Shown piece by piece: positions 1 through 6,983 of a stretch of 64,000 bases of DNA. This stretch comes from Streptomyces canus (GTDB lineage Bacteria > Actinomycetota > Actinomycetes > Streptomycetales > Streptomycetaceae). Within the stretch, counting starts at the first letter, position 1. Each line of letters opens with the position of its first letter. The DNA is taken from the NCBI RefSeq assembly GCF_030816965.1, contig NZ_JAUSYQ010000002.1, positions 6,066,001-6,130,000 of the forward strand, in the 5' to 3' direction. The notes beneath the pieces were generated by a model, which made no database searches, was not told where the DNA came from, and worked only from the letters and a program-made list of their open reading frames with translations. Both the position numbers and the translations under genes were made by a program.

Positions 1-202
1 GGTCCCGGAAGGCGAGGCGCGCGTGGTACTCGACGGTGGCCTCGCGCGGCAGCGCGCCGAGTTCCAGCAGCCGCTGGATGAGCGCGTCGTTGTCCTCGGT
101 CACGTAGTGCAGAGCGGCGGCCCAGAAGTCGGCCTGGGCGTGCGGGTCGCCGGCGTCGACGACCAGTTTCCAGTGCAGAGGTGCGGGTGTGGTCTGCGTC
201 AT
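1..202 (-). CDS. VOC (glyoxalase-like) family protein, C-terminus beyond window edge
   Basis: Reads leftward from an ATG at 202 and runs off the window, leaving about 67 residues. The N-terminus has the WKLVVDAGDPHAQADFWAAAL stretch typical of glyoxalase-like VOC proteins of actinobacteria, where it forms the first beta-alpha-beta unit. Substrate and metal ligands lie in the missing part, so no reaction can be assigned. It starts 38 bp downstream of the HxlR gene on the same strand and may be co-transcribed with it. Family call fairly sure, function unknown. Confidence 0.7.
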   Translation of the reverse strand, partial: MTQTTPAPLHWKLVVDAGDPHAQADFWAAALHYVTEDNDALIQRLLELGALPREATVEYHARLAFRD

Positions 203-240
203 GGAGCCACTTATAGCCGCGAATGAGGTCCCGGAGTGTC

Positions 241-693
241 CTAAACGGCTTTCACCGCTCGCCGGTCGTAGGCCTCCCGGGCCACCGCGATCTCCTCCTG
301 GTGCGCCTCGGTCCAGGTCACCAGCGAGCGGATCGTCGCGTGCAGGGTGCCGCCGAGCTCAGTCAGCTCGTACTCCACCCGGGGCGGTACGACCGGATGG
401 ACCGTCCGCTTCACCAGCCCGTCCCGCTCCAGAGAACGCAGCGTCACCGTCAGCATCCGCTGACTGACCCCGTCGATCTCCCGGCGCAGCTCGGTGAAGC
501 GCAGCCGCCGGTTCTCCAGCAGGGCGATGACAAGAAGGGACCACTTGTCGGCGACCCGGTCGAGGATCTGCCGTACCTGGCAGTCCTCGCGGGTGTCCCA
601 CTGGAAGGGGTCGGTGTCCCCTTGGAAGGGGGCGGGGTCGCCGTGGTCGGTACCCGCGCAGTGACTCGGTGACTTCGAAGTGCCTTCTTCCAT
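241..693 (-). CDS. HxlR-family winged-helix transcriptional regulator
   Basis: 150-residue DNA-binding regulator. An extended polar N-terminus (residues 1-35) precedes the HxlR core, which begins at DCQVRQILDRVADKWSLL. Cys38 sits where the redox- or electrophile-sensing cysteine of many HxlR proteins lies. The recognition region FTELRREIDGVSQRMLT and the wing (VPPRVEYELTELG) are intact. It is divergent from the MFS transporter at 783, so it probably controls that gene and itself; an imperfect inverted repeat lies between them. The start at 693 lacks a strong ribosome binding site, and a shorter form is possible. Confidence 0.85.
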   Translation of the reverse strand: MEEGTSKSPSHCAGTDHGDPAPFQGDTDPFQWDTREDCQVRQILDRVADKWSLLVIALLENRRLRFTELRREIDGVSQRMLTVTLRSLERDGLVKRTVHPVVPPRVEYELTELGGTLHATIRSLVTWTEAHQEEIAVAREAYDRRAVKAV

Positions 694-723
694 GTCCGTC
701 GATGCTGCCGGAGGCTGGGGGTG

Positions 724-757
724 GTTACAAGAGGGAACCGACCCTCAGTCGAGTAAC
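724..757. promoter_or_regulatory. Candidate HxlR operator between regulator and MFS gene
   Basis: GTTAC (724-728) mirrors GTAAC (753-757), and GAGGG (731-735) mirrors CCCTC (742-746), giving a nested, slightly asymmetric inverted repeat in the 89-bp divergent intergenic region. Its position just upstream of the transporter start fits a repressor site. This is inference from symmetry only. Confidence 0.35.
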
Positions 758-782
758 TCCCCCCTACCTACGGAGTGTTGCC

Positions 783-2243
783 ATGGGCGCACGCGCCTGG
801 GCGCTGTTGCTCGTCCTCTGCGGAACGATCTTCCTGGAGGGCGCCGACATCGCGATGATGGCCGTCGCGATCCCCTCGATCCGGTCCGATCTGGGACTCG
901 CGACCGACACCGCGGCCTGGGTGATGAGCGCCTACGTGCTCGGCTACGCCGGCTTCACCCTCCTCGGTGGCCGCGCGGCCGACCTGCTGGGCCGCCGCCG
1001 GATGTTACTGCTCTGGCTGACGGTCTTCCTCGCCTTCTCCGGCCTCGGCGGTCTCGCGACCGAGGGCTGGATGCTGGTGGTCGCCCGCTTCGTCACCGGC
1101 GTCTCCGCCGCCTTCATGACCCCGGCCGCGCTGTCCCTGATCACCACGTCGTACGAGGAGGGCCCGCAGCGCAACAAGGCCCTGCTGGTCTTCGCCGGTA
1201 CCGCCGCCGGCGGCTTCTCCCTCGGCCTGGTGATCGGCGGCCTGCTCACCGCGCTCGGCTGGCGCTGGGTGTTCTTCGCGCCGGTGCTGATGGCCGCCGC
1301 CCTGCTCCTCGCGGCCTTCCGGCTGATCCCGCGCCGGCCCGGCCCGCCGCCGACCGGGCACGGCTTCGACCTGCTCGGTGCCCTGACCGCCGCCGGCGCC
1401 ATGCTGCTGGCCGCCTACACCGTCGTACGCCTGGAACACGGCCTGGACGCGTGGCGGTCGACGACGGCGTCCGCTCTCGGGGCGCTGCTGCTCGGGGCCG
1501 CCTTCGTCGGCGTGGAACGCCGGGCCGCGAACCCCCTGGTCCGGCTCGGGATCCTGCGCACGGGACCGGTCGTACGGGCCGACCTCGGGGCGCTGCTGTT
1601 CGTCGGGGCCTTCTTCGGCTTCCAGTTCGTGGTGACGCTCTATCTCCAGGAACTGCGTGGCTGGTCCTCGGTGCAGACCTCGATCGCCCTGGTGATCATG
1701 GGCTGTGACGCGGTGCTCGCGCCCACGCTCACCCCGCGGCTGGTCGCCCGCTTCGGCAACGTCCGCGTGATCGTCGGCGGCTTCCTGCTGGCGGTGCTCG
1801 CCTACGGCCTCTTCCTGCCGGTCGGCATGGACTGGCCCTACCTGGCGATGTTCCCGACGCTGATCATCGCGGGCACCGCCTTCGCGCTGGCGTACGGGCC
1901 GCTGACGATCGCGGCGACGGACGGGGTGGCCGAGTCCGAACAGGGCCTGGCGGGCGGGCTGCTGCACACGGCGACACAGTTCGGCTCGGCGATCGGTATC
2001 TCCGCGGTGACGGCGGTCTACGGCCTGGCGCTGGGCGAGGCCGGCGGCTCCGCACCCGAGGCCAGGCTCTCCGCCTTCCGTACGGCGCTGACGGTGCCCG
2101 TCGTCATGGTGGTGCTGGGCCTCGTGATCTCCCTCCTGAGCGTCCGCGCGGTGCGCAGGGCGTCCCAGGTGAGCAGCGTCAACGCCAGCCAGACCAGGGC
2201 GAATCCGGCCCAGCGCTCGGGCGGCATGGCCTCGCCGAAGTAG
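783..2243 (+). CDS. MFS transporter, DHA2-like multidrug exporter type, with TTA codon
   Basis: 486 residues, many hydrophobic helices, with the motif-A-like loop GGRAADLLGRRRM (about residues 62-74) between helices 2 and 3 and a start (LEGADIAMMAVAIPSIRSDLG) typical of proton-driven drug exporters. I chose the ATG at 783; an in-frame upstream extension to 669 would run through the operator region and is not membrane-like. Codon 75 (1005-1007) is TTA, which in Streptomyces needs the bldA tRNA. The last ~75 codons overlap the convergent RarD gene by 226 bp. The divergent HxlR gene is the likely regulator. Substrate unknown. Confidence 0.88.
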   Translation: MGARAWALLLVLCGTIFLEGADIAMMAVAIPSIRSDLGLATDTAAWVMSAYVLGYAGFTLLGGRAADLLGRRRMLLLWLTVFLAFSGLGGLATEGWMLVVARFVTGVSAAFMTPAALSLITTSYEEGPQRNKALLVFAGTAAGGFSLGLVIGGLLTALGWRWVFFAPVLMAAALLLAAFRLIPRRPGPPPTGHGFDLLGALTAAGAMLLAAYTVVRLEHGLDAWRSTTASALGALLLGAAFVGVERRAANPLVRLGILRTGPVVRADLGALLFVGAFFGFQFVVTLYLQELRGWSSVQTSIALVIMGCDAVLAPTLTPRLVARFGNVRVIVGGFLLAVLAYGLFLPVGMDWPYLAMFPTLIIAGTAFALAYGPLTIAATDGVAESEQGLAGGLLHTATQFGSAIGISAVTAVYGLALGEAGGSAPEARLSAFRTALTVPVVMVVLGLVISLLSVRAVRRASQVSSVNASQTRANPAQRSGGMASPK

Positions 2244-3022
2244 AAGATGCCGAGCACGAACTGGAAGACCGGGGCCAGGTACTGGAGCAGTCCCAGCGTG
2301 GACAGCGGCACGCGGATCGCCGCCGCGCCGAAGCAGACCAGGGGGAGCGCGGTGACGATGCCCGTCGAGGCGAGCAGCGCCGCGTGCCCCGGCCCCTCGG
2401 AGGCGAAGCTGAGGTCGCCGTGCGAGCTCAGCCACAGCAGATAGCCGAGCGCGGGCAGGAACTGGATCGCGGTCTCGGCGGCCAGCGACTCCACGCCGCC
2501 GAGGTTCACCTTCTTCTTGACCAGGCCGTAGGTGGCGAAGGAGAACGCGAGGGTGAGGGAGATCCACGGCGGCCGGCCGTATCCGACGGTGAGGACGAGC
2601 ACGGCGGCGGCGCCCACCCCGACCGCCGTCCACTGCACGGGCCGCAGTCGCTCCTTGAGCAGCAGCACCCCCATCGCGATGGTGACCAGCGGATTGATGA
2701 AGTACCCGAGCGAGGCCTCGACCACGTGACCGCTGTTGACGGCCCAGATGTAGACGCCCCAGTTCACGGTGATGACGGCGGCGGCCACGGTGATCAGCGC
2801 CAGCCTGCGCGGCTGCCGCAGCAGCTCACCGGCCCAGGCCCAGCGCCGTACGAGGACCAGCGCGACGGCGACGAAGACGAGCGACCACACCATCCGGTGG
2901 GCGAGGATCTCCGCGGCGCCGGCGGGCTTGAGCAGCGGCCAGAAGAGGGGGACGAGGCCCCACATTCCATACGCGGCGAAGCCGTTCAGCAGACCTATGT
3001 GCCGCTCGCCCCTCGACTTCAC
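2018..3022 (-). CDS. rarD: EamA/RarD family transporter
   Basis: 334-residue inner-membrane protein of the drug/metabolite transporter superfamily, about ten hydrophobic helices. It opens with GLLNGFAAYGMWGLVPLFWP, the RarD signature, and retains NWGVYIWAVN and EASLGYFINPL. The GTG at 3022 is chosen because GAGGAGAG lies four bases upstream; a longer form to 3055 lacks such a site. The final ~40 residues after RTARTLRR are polar, unlike the family, and lie antisense to the end of the MFS gene. RarD-type proteins are poorly characterised, so substrate is unassigned. Confidence 0.87.
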   Translation of the reverse strand: MKSRGERHIGLLNGFAAYGMWGLVPLFWPLLKPAGAAEILAHRMVWSLVFVAVALVLVRRWAWAGELLRQPRRLALITVAAAVITVNWGVYIWAVNSGHVVEASLGYFINPLVTIAMGVLLLKERLRPVQWTAVGVGAAAVLVLTVGYGRPPWISLTLAFSFATYGLVKKKVNLGGVESLAAETAIQFLPALGYLLWLSSHGDLSFASEGPGHAALLASTGIVTALPLVCFGAAAIRVPLSTLGLLQYLAPVFQFVLGIFYFGEAMPPERWAGFALVWLALTLLTWDALRTARTLRREITRPSTTMTTGTVSAVRKAESLASGAEPPASPSARP

Positions 3023-3148
3023 GGACTCTCCTCCTCGTACCGTCCTCGCCTGCACGAAGGTAACGCCGAGTACCCCCGGCTGTCATGCCCGTATCGCTAT
3101 ACGGTCATGACAGCCGGGGGTGCCGGTCCCGGGGGCCCGCGGGGAGTG

Positions 3149-4003
3149 TCAGCCCTTGAGCGCGACCGCGATCGACTCGGCGATCGGGGTGGCCGGACGG
3201 CCGGTCAGCCGGGCCAGGTCACCGGAGGCGACGACCAGCTCGCCCTTCGCGATGGAGGCGTCGACATCGGCGAGGATCGCGGCGAACGGAGCCGGCACTC
3301 CGGCGCCCGTCAGGATCCCGGTGAAGGCCTCCACGGAGACGGCGTTGTAGGCGATCTCCTTGCCGGTCTGCTTGCTGAGCTCGGCCGCGTACTCGGCAAA
3401 GCTCCAGGCGTCGTCGCCGCCCAGCTCGTACGTGGTGTTCTCGTGCCCCTCGCCGGTCAGCACGGCCACGGCGGCGGCCGCGTAGTCGGCGCGCGAGGCG
3501 GAGGAGACACGACCGTCACCGGCTGCCTGGACGACGGCGCCGTACTCCAGGGCGGGGGCGAGGTTCTCGGTGTAGTTCTCGTTGTACCAGCCGTTGCGCA
3601 GCAGCGAGTAGGTCACGCCGGAGGCGAGGAGGGCCTCCTCGGTGGCCCGGTGGTCGTCCGCGAGCGCGGCCGTGAGGCTGCCCGGTGCGCTGGTGTACGC
3701 GAGGAGCGCCACGTTCGCGGCCTTGGCGGCGTCGATGACGACCTGGTGCTGGGCGGGGCGGCCCTTGTCGAACTCGTTGCCGGAGATCAGCAGCACCTTG
3801 TCGCCGGCCGCGAAGACCTTGTCGAAGGTCTCGGGGCTGTTGTAGTCGGCGACCGCTATCTTCACGCCCTTGGCGGCGAGGTCGGCGGCCTTCTCCGGGG
3901 TGCGCACGACGGCGGTGATCTGTTCGGCCGGGACCTTCTCGAGCAACTGCTCGACGACGTGGCGGCCGAGGTGTCCGGTGGCTCCGGTGACGACGATGCT
4001 CAT
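3149..4003 (-). CDS. qorB: NAD(P)H:quinone oxidoreductase type 2 (QorB-like, NmrA/SDR fold)
   Basis: 284 residues. The N-terminus VVTGATGHLGRHVVEQLL is the Rossmann nucleotide-binding loop. The body follows E. coli QorB closely: LLISGNE, the LLRNGWYNENYTEN segment, SRADYAAAAVAVL and the YELGGDDAWSFAEYAAELSKQTGK block. Such proteins reduce quinones with NADPH in the cytoplasm. The ATG at 4003 has AAGGAG nine bases upstream. The neighbouring divergent HxlR gene and the palindrome between them fit a quinone- or electrophile-induced pair, like the qorR system of other actinobacteria (inferred). Confidence 0.9.
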   Translation of the reverse strand: MSIVVTGATGHLGRHVVEQLLEKVPAEQITAVVRTPEKAADLAAKGVKIAVADYNSPETFDKVFAAGDKVLLISGNEFDKGRPAQHQVVIDAAKAANVALLAYTSAPGSLTAALADDHRATEEALLASGVTYSLLRNGWYNENYTENLAPALEYGAVVQAAGDGRVSSASRADYAAAAVAVLTGEGHENTTYELGGDDAWSFAEYAAELSKQTGKEIAYNAVSVEAFTGILTGAGVPAPFAAILADVDASIAKGELVVASGDLARLTGRPATPIAESIAVALKG

Positions 4004-4066
4004 GATGTGCGATCTCCTTGTGGGGTGCGGTGACACTAACCATAGGTGAAGCGCTAACTCTGCGAA

Positions 4067-4091
4067 AGTACCCACTTTGAAGTAGGGTACT
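4067..4091. promoter_or_regulatory. Palindromic operator between qorB and hxlR
   Basis: A perfect 7-bp inverted repeat, AGTACCC-N11-GGGTACT, ends four bases before the hxlR start and lies 64 bp upstream of qorB. The interior (ACTTTGAAGTA) is also partly symmetric. Size and placement fit HxlR-family autoregulatory operators, so it probably serves both divergent genes. Binding is inferred. Confidence 0.65.
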
Positions 4092-4094
4092 GGC

Positions 4095-4505
4095 ATGGCA
4101 GTAAGTGCTGAGATGAACGCCCCGGTGGTGTCGGGCGAAGCGATGTGCCCCCACCGCCTCGTCCTGGAACATGTGACGAGCCGGTGGGGTGTCCTGGTCC
4201 TGATCCAGCTCCTCGACCGCCCGCACCGCTTCAGCGAACTCCGCCGGGCGATCGGCGGCCTCGGCCGCGACGTCAGCGAGAAGATGCTGACCCAGACGCT
4301 CCAGACCCTGGAGCGGGACGGCCTGGTGCACCGGGATGCCAAGCCGGTGATCCCGCCGAGGGTCGACTATTCGCTGACCGACCTCGGCCGCGAGGCGGCG
4401 GAACAGGTGCGCGGGCTGGCGGAGTGGACCGCGAAGAGGATGGCGGCGGTGCAGGAGGCGCGGGAGGTGTACGACGCGCGGAAGAGGGGCTCTGAGCAGG
4501 TGTGA
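4095..4505 (+). CDS. HxlR-family regulator, probable repressor of qorB
   Basis: 136-residue winged-helix protein: MCPHRLVLEHVTSRWGVLVLIQLL, then recognition helix region FSELRRAIGGLGRDVSEKMLTQTLQTLERDGLV and a VPP-like wing (IPPRVDYSLTDLGREAAEQV). Cys18 is at the conserved HxlR cysteine used by QorR/YodB-type regulators to sense quinones or oxidants. The start lies immediately after a 25-bp palindrome shared with divergent qorB. Probably releases DNA when Cys18 is modified; this is family-based inference. About 45 residues of the DNA-binding core resemble the other HxlR in this window, but they are clearly separate paralogues. Confidence 0.9.
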   Translation: MAVSAEMNAPVVSGEAMCPHRLVLEHVTSRWGVLVLIQLLDRPHRFSELRRAIGGLGRDVSEKMLTQTLQTLERDGLVHRDAKPVIPPRVDYSLTDLGREAAEQVRGLAEWTAKRMAAVQEAREVYDARKRGSEQV

Positions 4506-4531
4506 TACGCCGGACCCGGGCCCGCTGAAGG

Positions 4532-4560
4532 CATGTGTACGGCGCCAGGGGGCACACATG
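4532..4560. repeat. CATGTGT/ACACATG inverted repeat in intergenic region
   Basis: CATGTGT (4532-4538) and ACACATG (4554-4560) form a 7-bp inverted repeat with 15 intervening bases; a third related core, ACATGTGA, follows at about 4579. It lies in the 228-bp space between hxlR and the DUF6082-like gene. Could be a regulator site for the downstream gene or a weak hxlR terminator; no U-tract follows. Confidence 0.35.
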
Positions 4561-4733
4561 TATCAGGGCGTTGGCCGACATGTGAGCCCCGTCCACCCAT
4601 GCGCCCCCTCTCCGCCTCCCGCGCCGACTTGAGTCGACGGGCACGCTGGATGCGGAGTGCCACGCCCACCGTGCACCGACCCGCCGTGCCACTTCTCGGC
4701 GCACGGTCACCGGATCCAGGGGGATGCCTTGAC

Positions 4734-5300
4734 ATGGCCACACAGACTCCGGCCGTCCGCCGCAGCAGGATCGGTTCTGCTGTCGCTTCGGGGCGCGACC
4801 TGATGCGAGCCTTCTTCGCTCGGGGCTCGCGCCGCCGACGTCAGGAGGACGTCCTGCTGGAACTGCTCGGTCAGCTCAGGCTGATGACCGAGGAGATACA
4901 CCGGGCGAATCTGATCCAGCAGTACCGGCTCACTCTGGAGCAGATGGACCGGGCGATCGACGATCCCTCCCTGGCGGACGCGGCGAGCACGCTGACCGGC
5001 CTTTCCGAGGTCAAGCGGCGCCAGATGATCTTCGCCAACCGGGAGTACGGCATATTGCTGATGGCTCACCAGGTCGGAATCTGCGACTGGGAGGAACTCC
5101 TCGGGCATCTGCGGGTCCTGTGCCGCAACCAACTGTTCGCGGAGTACTGGGATCGCACGGACGAGCACCGCAGATCCCTGCCCCCGGATTCACTGGAAGC
5201 GCGGGTCGGGGCGGTCGTCGACGTGATGATCGAGGAGTTGGCCGACGGCCCGGAGGAATGGTGGATCGTCGGACCGAGTGCGGCGGGCCCCGACTCCTGA
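4734..5300 (+). CDS. DUF6082-like conserved Streptomyces protein
   Basis: 188 residues, basic N-terminus (RRSRIGSAVASGRDLMRAFFARGSRRRRQ), then a helical charged body with QYRLTLEQMDRAIDDPSL, FANREYGILLMAHQVGICDWEELLGHLR and NQLFAEYWDRTDEHRRSLP. The pattern matches what I recall of the DUF6082 family, common in multiple copies in Streptomyces and without known biochemical role. No signal peptide or convincing membrane helix. The ATG at 4734 follows a CCAGGGGGA ribosome-binding-like stretch; the ATG 11 bases earlier is followed at once by a stop. Family assignment moderate, function unknown. Confidence 0.75.
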   Translation: MATQTPAVRRSRIGSAVASGRDLMRAFFARGSRRRRQEDVLLELLGQLRLMTEEIHRANLIQQYRLTLEQMDRAIDDPSLADAASTLTGLSEVKRRQMIFANREYGILLMAHQVGICDWEELLGHLRVLCRNQLFAEYWDRTDEHRRSLPPDSLEARVGAVVDVMIEELADGPEEWWIVGPSAAGPDS

Positions 5301-5604
5301 GGTGTGCCACCGCGTCGGCTGTCGACTTGCCGACACAGGTGCGAGCGGGTGGATATGGCGACAAAACTGCCATAACTACCTGAATTACCCGCGGCTATGC
5401 CACACTCTGTGACGGTCGGCCGAGTGAGGTGTGATGCCACGGCGACGCGCAAGGCCCTCCTACGCGTGCCGACACCCCGTCAGTTTCAGTGGTCCTTCCG
5501 CTGCGCGCTGATCCTGCTTTGTTGCTCGGCGGACCTGAGAGTGCTGCTGTTGCCGACATGTCCGGGTGGCTTGGAGCGAGAAGGGGGTGACCAGAGGAGC
5601 ACGT
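5301..5604 (+). other. Intergenic region, no gene seen
   Basis: 304 bases between the DUF6082-like gene and the small conserved protein. It is less G+C-rich than its surroundings around 5350-5410, as expected for a promoter region, but I cannot identify a convincing -35/-10 pair, RNA gene or repeat. Confidence 0.4.
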
Positions 5605-5847
5605 GTGTCTTTGAGTATTGTCCGCCGCCTCGGAGATGCACCCAAGCTGCGGGGCAGCCAAACGATGGAAACCTGCCCGGACATCTTCGAGTTGAGTGAC
5701 GGCACCTTCGCGGTGATAGGGACCGACCGCACCGAAGAGCTGGACGCACTGCTCCCGGCCGATGCCGCTCGTGCCGACTATGAACGGATCGTCGTGATCA
5801 CCCGCGACACCCTCCTACGTGCCAAGCGGGACATCCCTGACGCATAA
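5605..5847 (+). CDS. Small conserved hypothetical protein
   Basis: 80 residues from a GTG at 5605 that has AGAGGAG five bases upstream; a shorter 60-residue form from the ATG at 5665 is possible but has no ribosome binding site. The core CPDIFELSDGTFAVIGTDRTEELDALLPADA followed by YERIVVITRDTLLRAKRDIP resembles short proteins that are widespread in Streptomyces and often sit near regulators. No membrane segment, Cys motif or catalytic signature. I do not know its function. It converges on korB with a shared hairpin between. Confidence 0.7.
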   Translation: MSLSIVRRLGDAPKLRGSQTMETCPDIFELSDGTFAVIGTDRTEELDALLPADAARADYERIVVITRDTLLRAKRDIPDA

Positions 5848-5852
5848 CCGGA

Positions 5853-5885
5853 AGGGGCCCGGATGCCGAGTCGCCCCCGGGCCCT
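5853..5885. terminator. Hairpin between convergent genes (small protein / korB)
   Basis: AGGG-(G)-CCCGG at 5853-5862 pairs with CCGGGCCCT at 5877-5885, a 9-bp stem with one bulged base and a 14-base loop. Lying between two convergent stops it can serve both directions. No U-tract, as is common in Streptomyces. Confidence 0.55.
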
Positions 5886-5903
5886 CCCCGCGTCGTGCGT
5901 CGG

Positions 5904-6983
5904 TCAGCCCACGACCGTCCAGGTGTCACCGCCGGCCAGCAGGGCCCCCAGATCCCCCTTGCCGTACTGCTCGATCGCCGCGTCCAGCTGGTCCGCCATC
6001 TGGGTGTCGTACACCGGCCGGTCCACCGACCGGAAGACCCCGATCGGGGTGTGGTGGAGCGTGTCCGGGTCGGCCAGGCGGGACAGGGCGAAGGCCGTCG
6101 TGGGGGACGAGGAATGCGCGTCGTGGACGAGGATCTGCGCCTCGTTCGACGGGGTCACCGTGACGACCTTCAGGTCACCCGTCGCCGCGTCCCGGACCAC
6201 GCCCTTGGAGAGGTCCGCGCCGAAGCGGATCGGCTTCCCGTGTTCCAGGCGGATCACCGCCTCCTCGGCCTGCTGCTTGTCCTTCAGGGCCTCGAAGGCC
6301 CCGTCGTTGAAGATGTTGCAGTTCTGGTAGATCTCGATCAGCGCGGTACCCGGATGGGCGGCCGCCTCCCGCAGCACCTGCGTCAGGTGCTTGCGGTCCG
6401 AGTCCACCGTCCGTGCCACGAAGGACGCCTCGGCCCCGATGGCGAGGGACACCGGGTTGAAGGGGGCGTCCAGTGAGCCCATCGGCGTCGACTTCGTGAT
6501 CTTGCCGACCTCGGAGGTGGGGGAGTACTGGCCCTTGGTCAGGCCGTAGATCCGGTTGTTGAAGAGCAGGATCTTCAGGTTCACGTTCCGGCGCAGGGCG
6601 TGGATGAGGTGGTTGCCGCCGATGGACAGCGCGTCTCCGTCACCCGTGACCACCCACACCGACAGGTCGCGGCGCGAGGACGCGAGGCCCGTCGCGATCG
6701 CCGGCGCCCGTCCGTGGATCGAGTGCATGCCGTAGGTGTTCATGTAGTACGGGAACCGCGACGAGCAGCCGATGCCGGAGACGAAGACGATGTTCTCCTT
6801 GGCCAGCCCGAGCTCCGGCATGAAGCCCTGGACGGCGGCGAGGATCGCGTAGTCACCGCAGCCGGGGCACCAGCGGACTTCCTGGTCGCTCTTGAAGTCC
6901 TTCATGCTCTGGCGGGCCTCGGCCTTGGGGACCAGCGTGAGCGCCTCGATCGTGCCCGTGCCTTCCGTGGACGTCTCAGCCAT
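5904..6983 (-). CDS. korB: 2-oxoacid:ferredoxin oxidoreductase beta subunit (KorB)
   Basis: 359 residues. Beta subunit of the CoA-dependent 2-oxoacid (probably 2-oxoglutarate) ferredoxin oxidoreductase, which carries thiamine pyrophosphate and an iron-sulfur cluster. Visible: WCPGCGDYAI (Cys39, Cys42), GIGCSSRFPYYMNTYG (Cys73), the TPP/Mg loop GDGDALSIGGNHLIHALRRN and NNRIYGLTKGQYSPTSE, and the later YQNCNIFNDGAF cysteine. Start ATG at 6983 with GGAGG upstream; it overlaps the korA stop by 8 bp, so the two are translationally coupled. With korA it would convert 2-oxoglutarate plus CoA to succinyl-CoA and reduced ferredoxin in the cytoplasm. Confidence 0.93.
   Translation of the reverse strand: MAETSTEGTGTIEALTLVPKAEARQSMKDFKSDQEVRWCPGCGDYAILAAVQGFMPELGLAKENIVFVSGIGCSSRFPYYMNTYGMHSIHGRAPAIATGLASSRRDLSVWVVTGDGDALSIGGNHLIHALRRNVNLKILLFNNRIYGLTKGQYSPTSEVGKITKSTPMGSLDAPFNPVSLAIGAEASFVARTVDSDRKHLTQVLREAAAHPGTALIEIYQNCNIFNDGAFEALKDKQQAEEAVIRLEHGKPIRFGADLSKGVVRDAATGDLKVVTVTPSNEAQILVHDAHSSSPTTAFALSRLADPDTLHHTPIGVFRSVDRPVYDTQMADQLDAAIEQYGKGDLGALLAGGDTWTVVG

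Noticed and set aside
669..782. Longer N-terminus for the MFS transporter
   Set aside because: It overlaps the HxlR start and candidate operator, and the added residues are not membrane-like.
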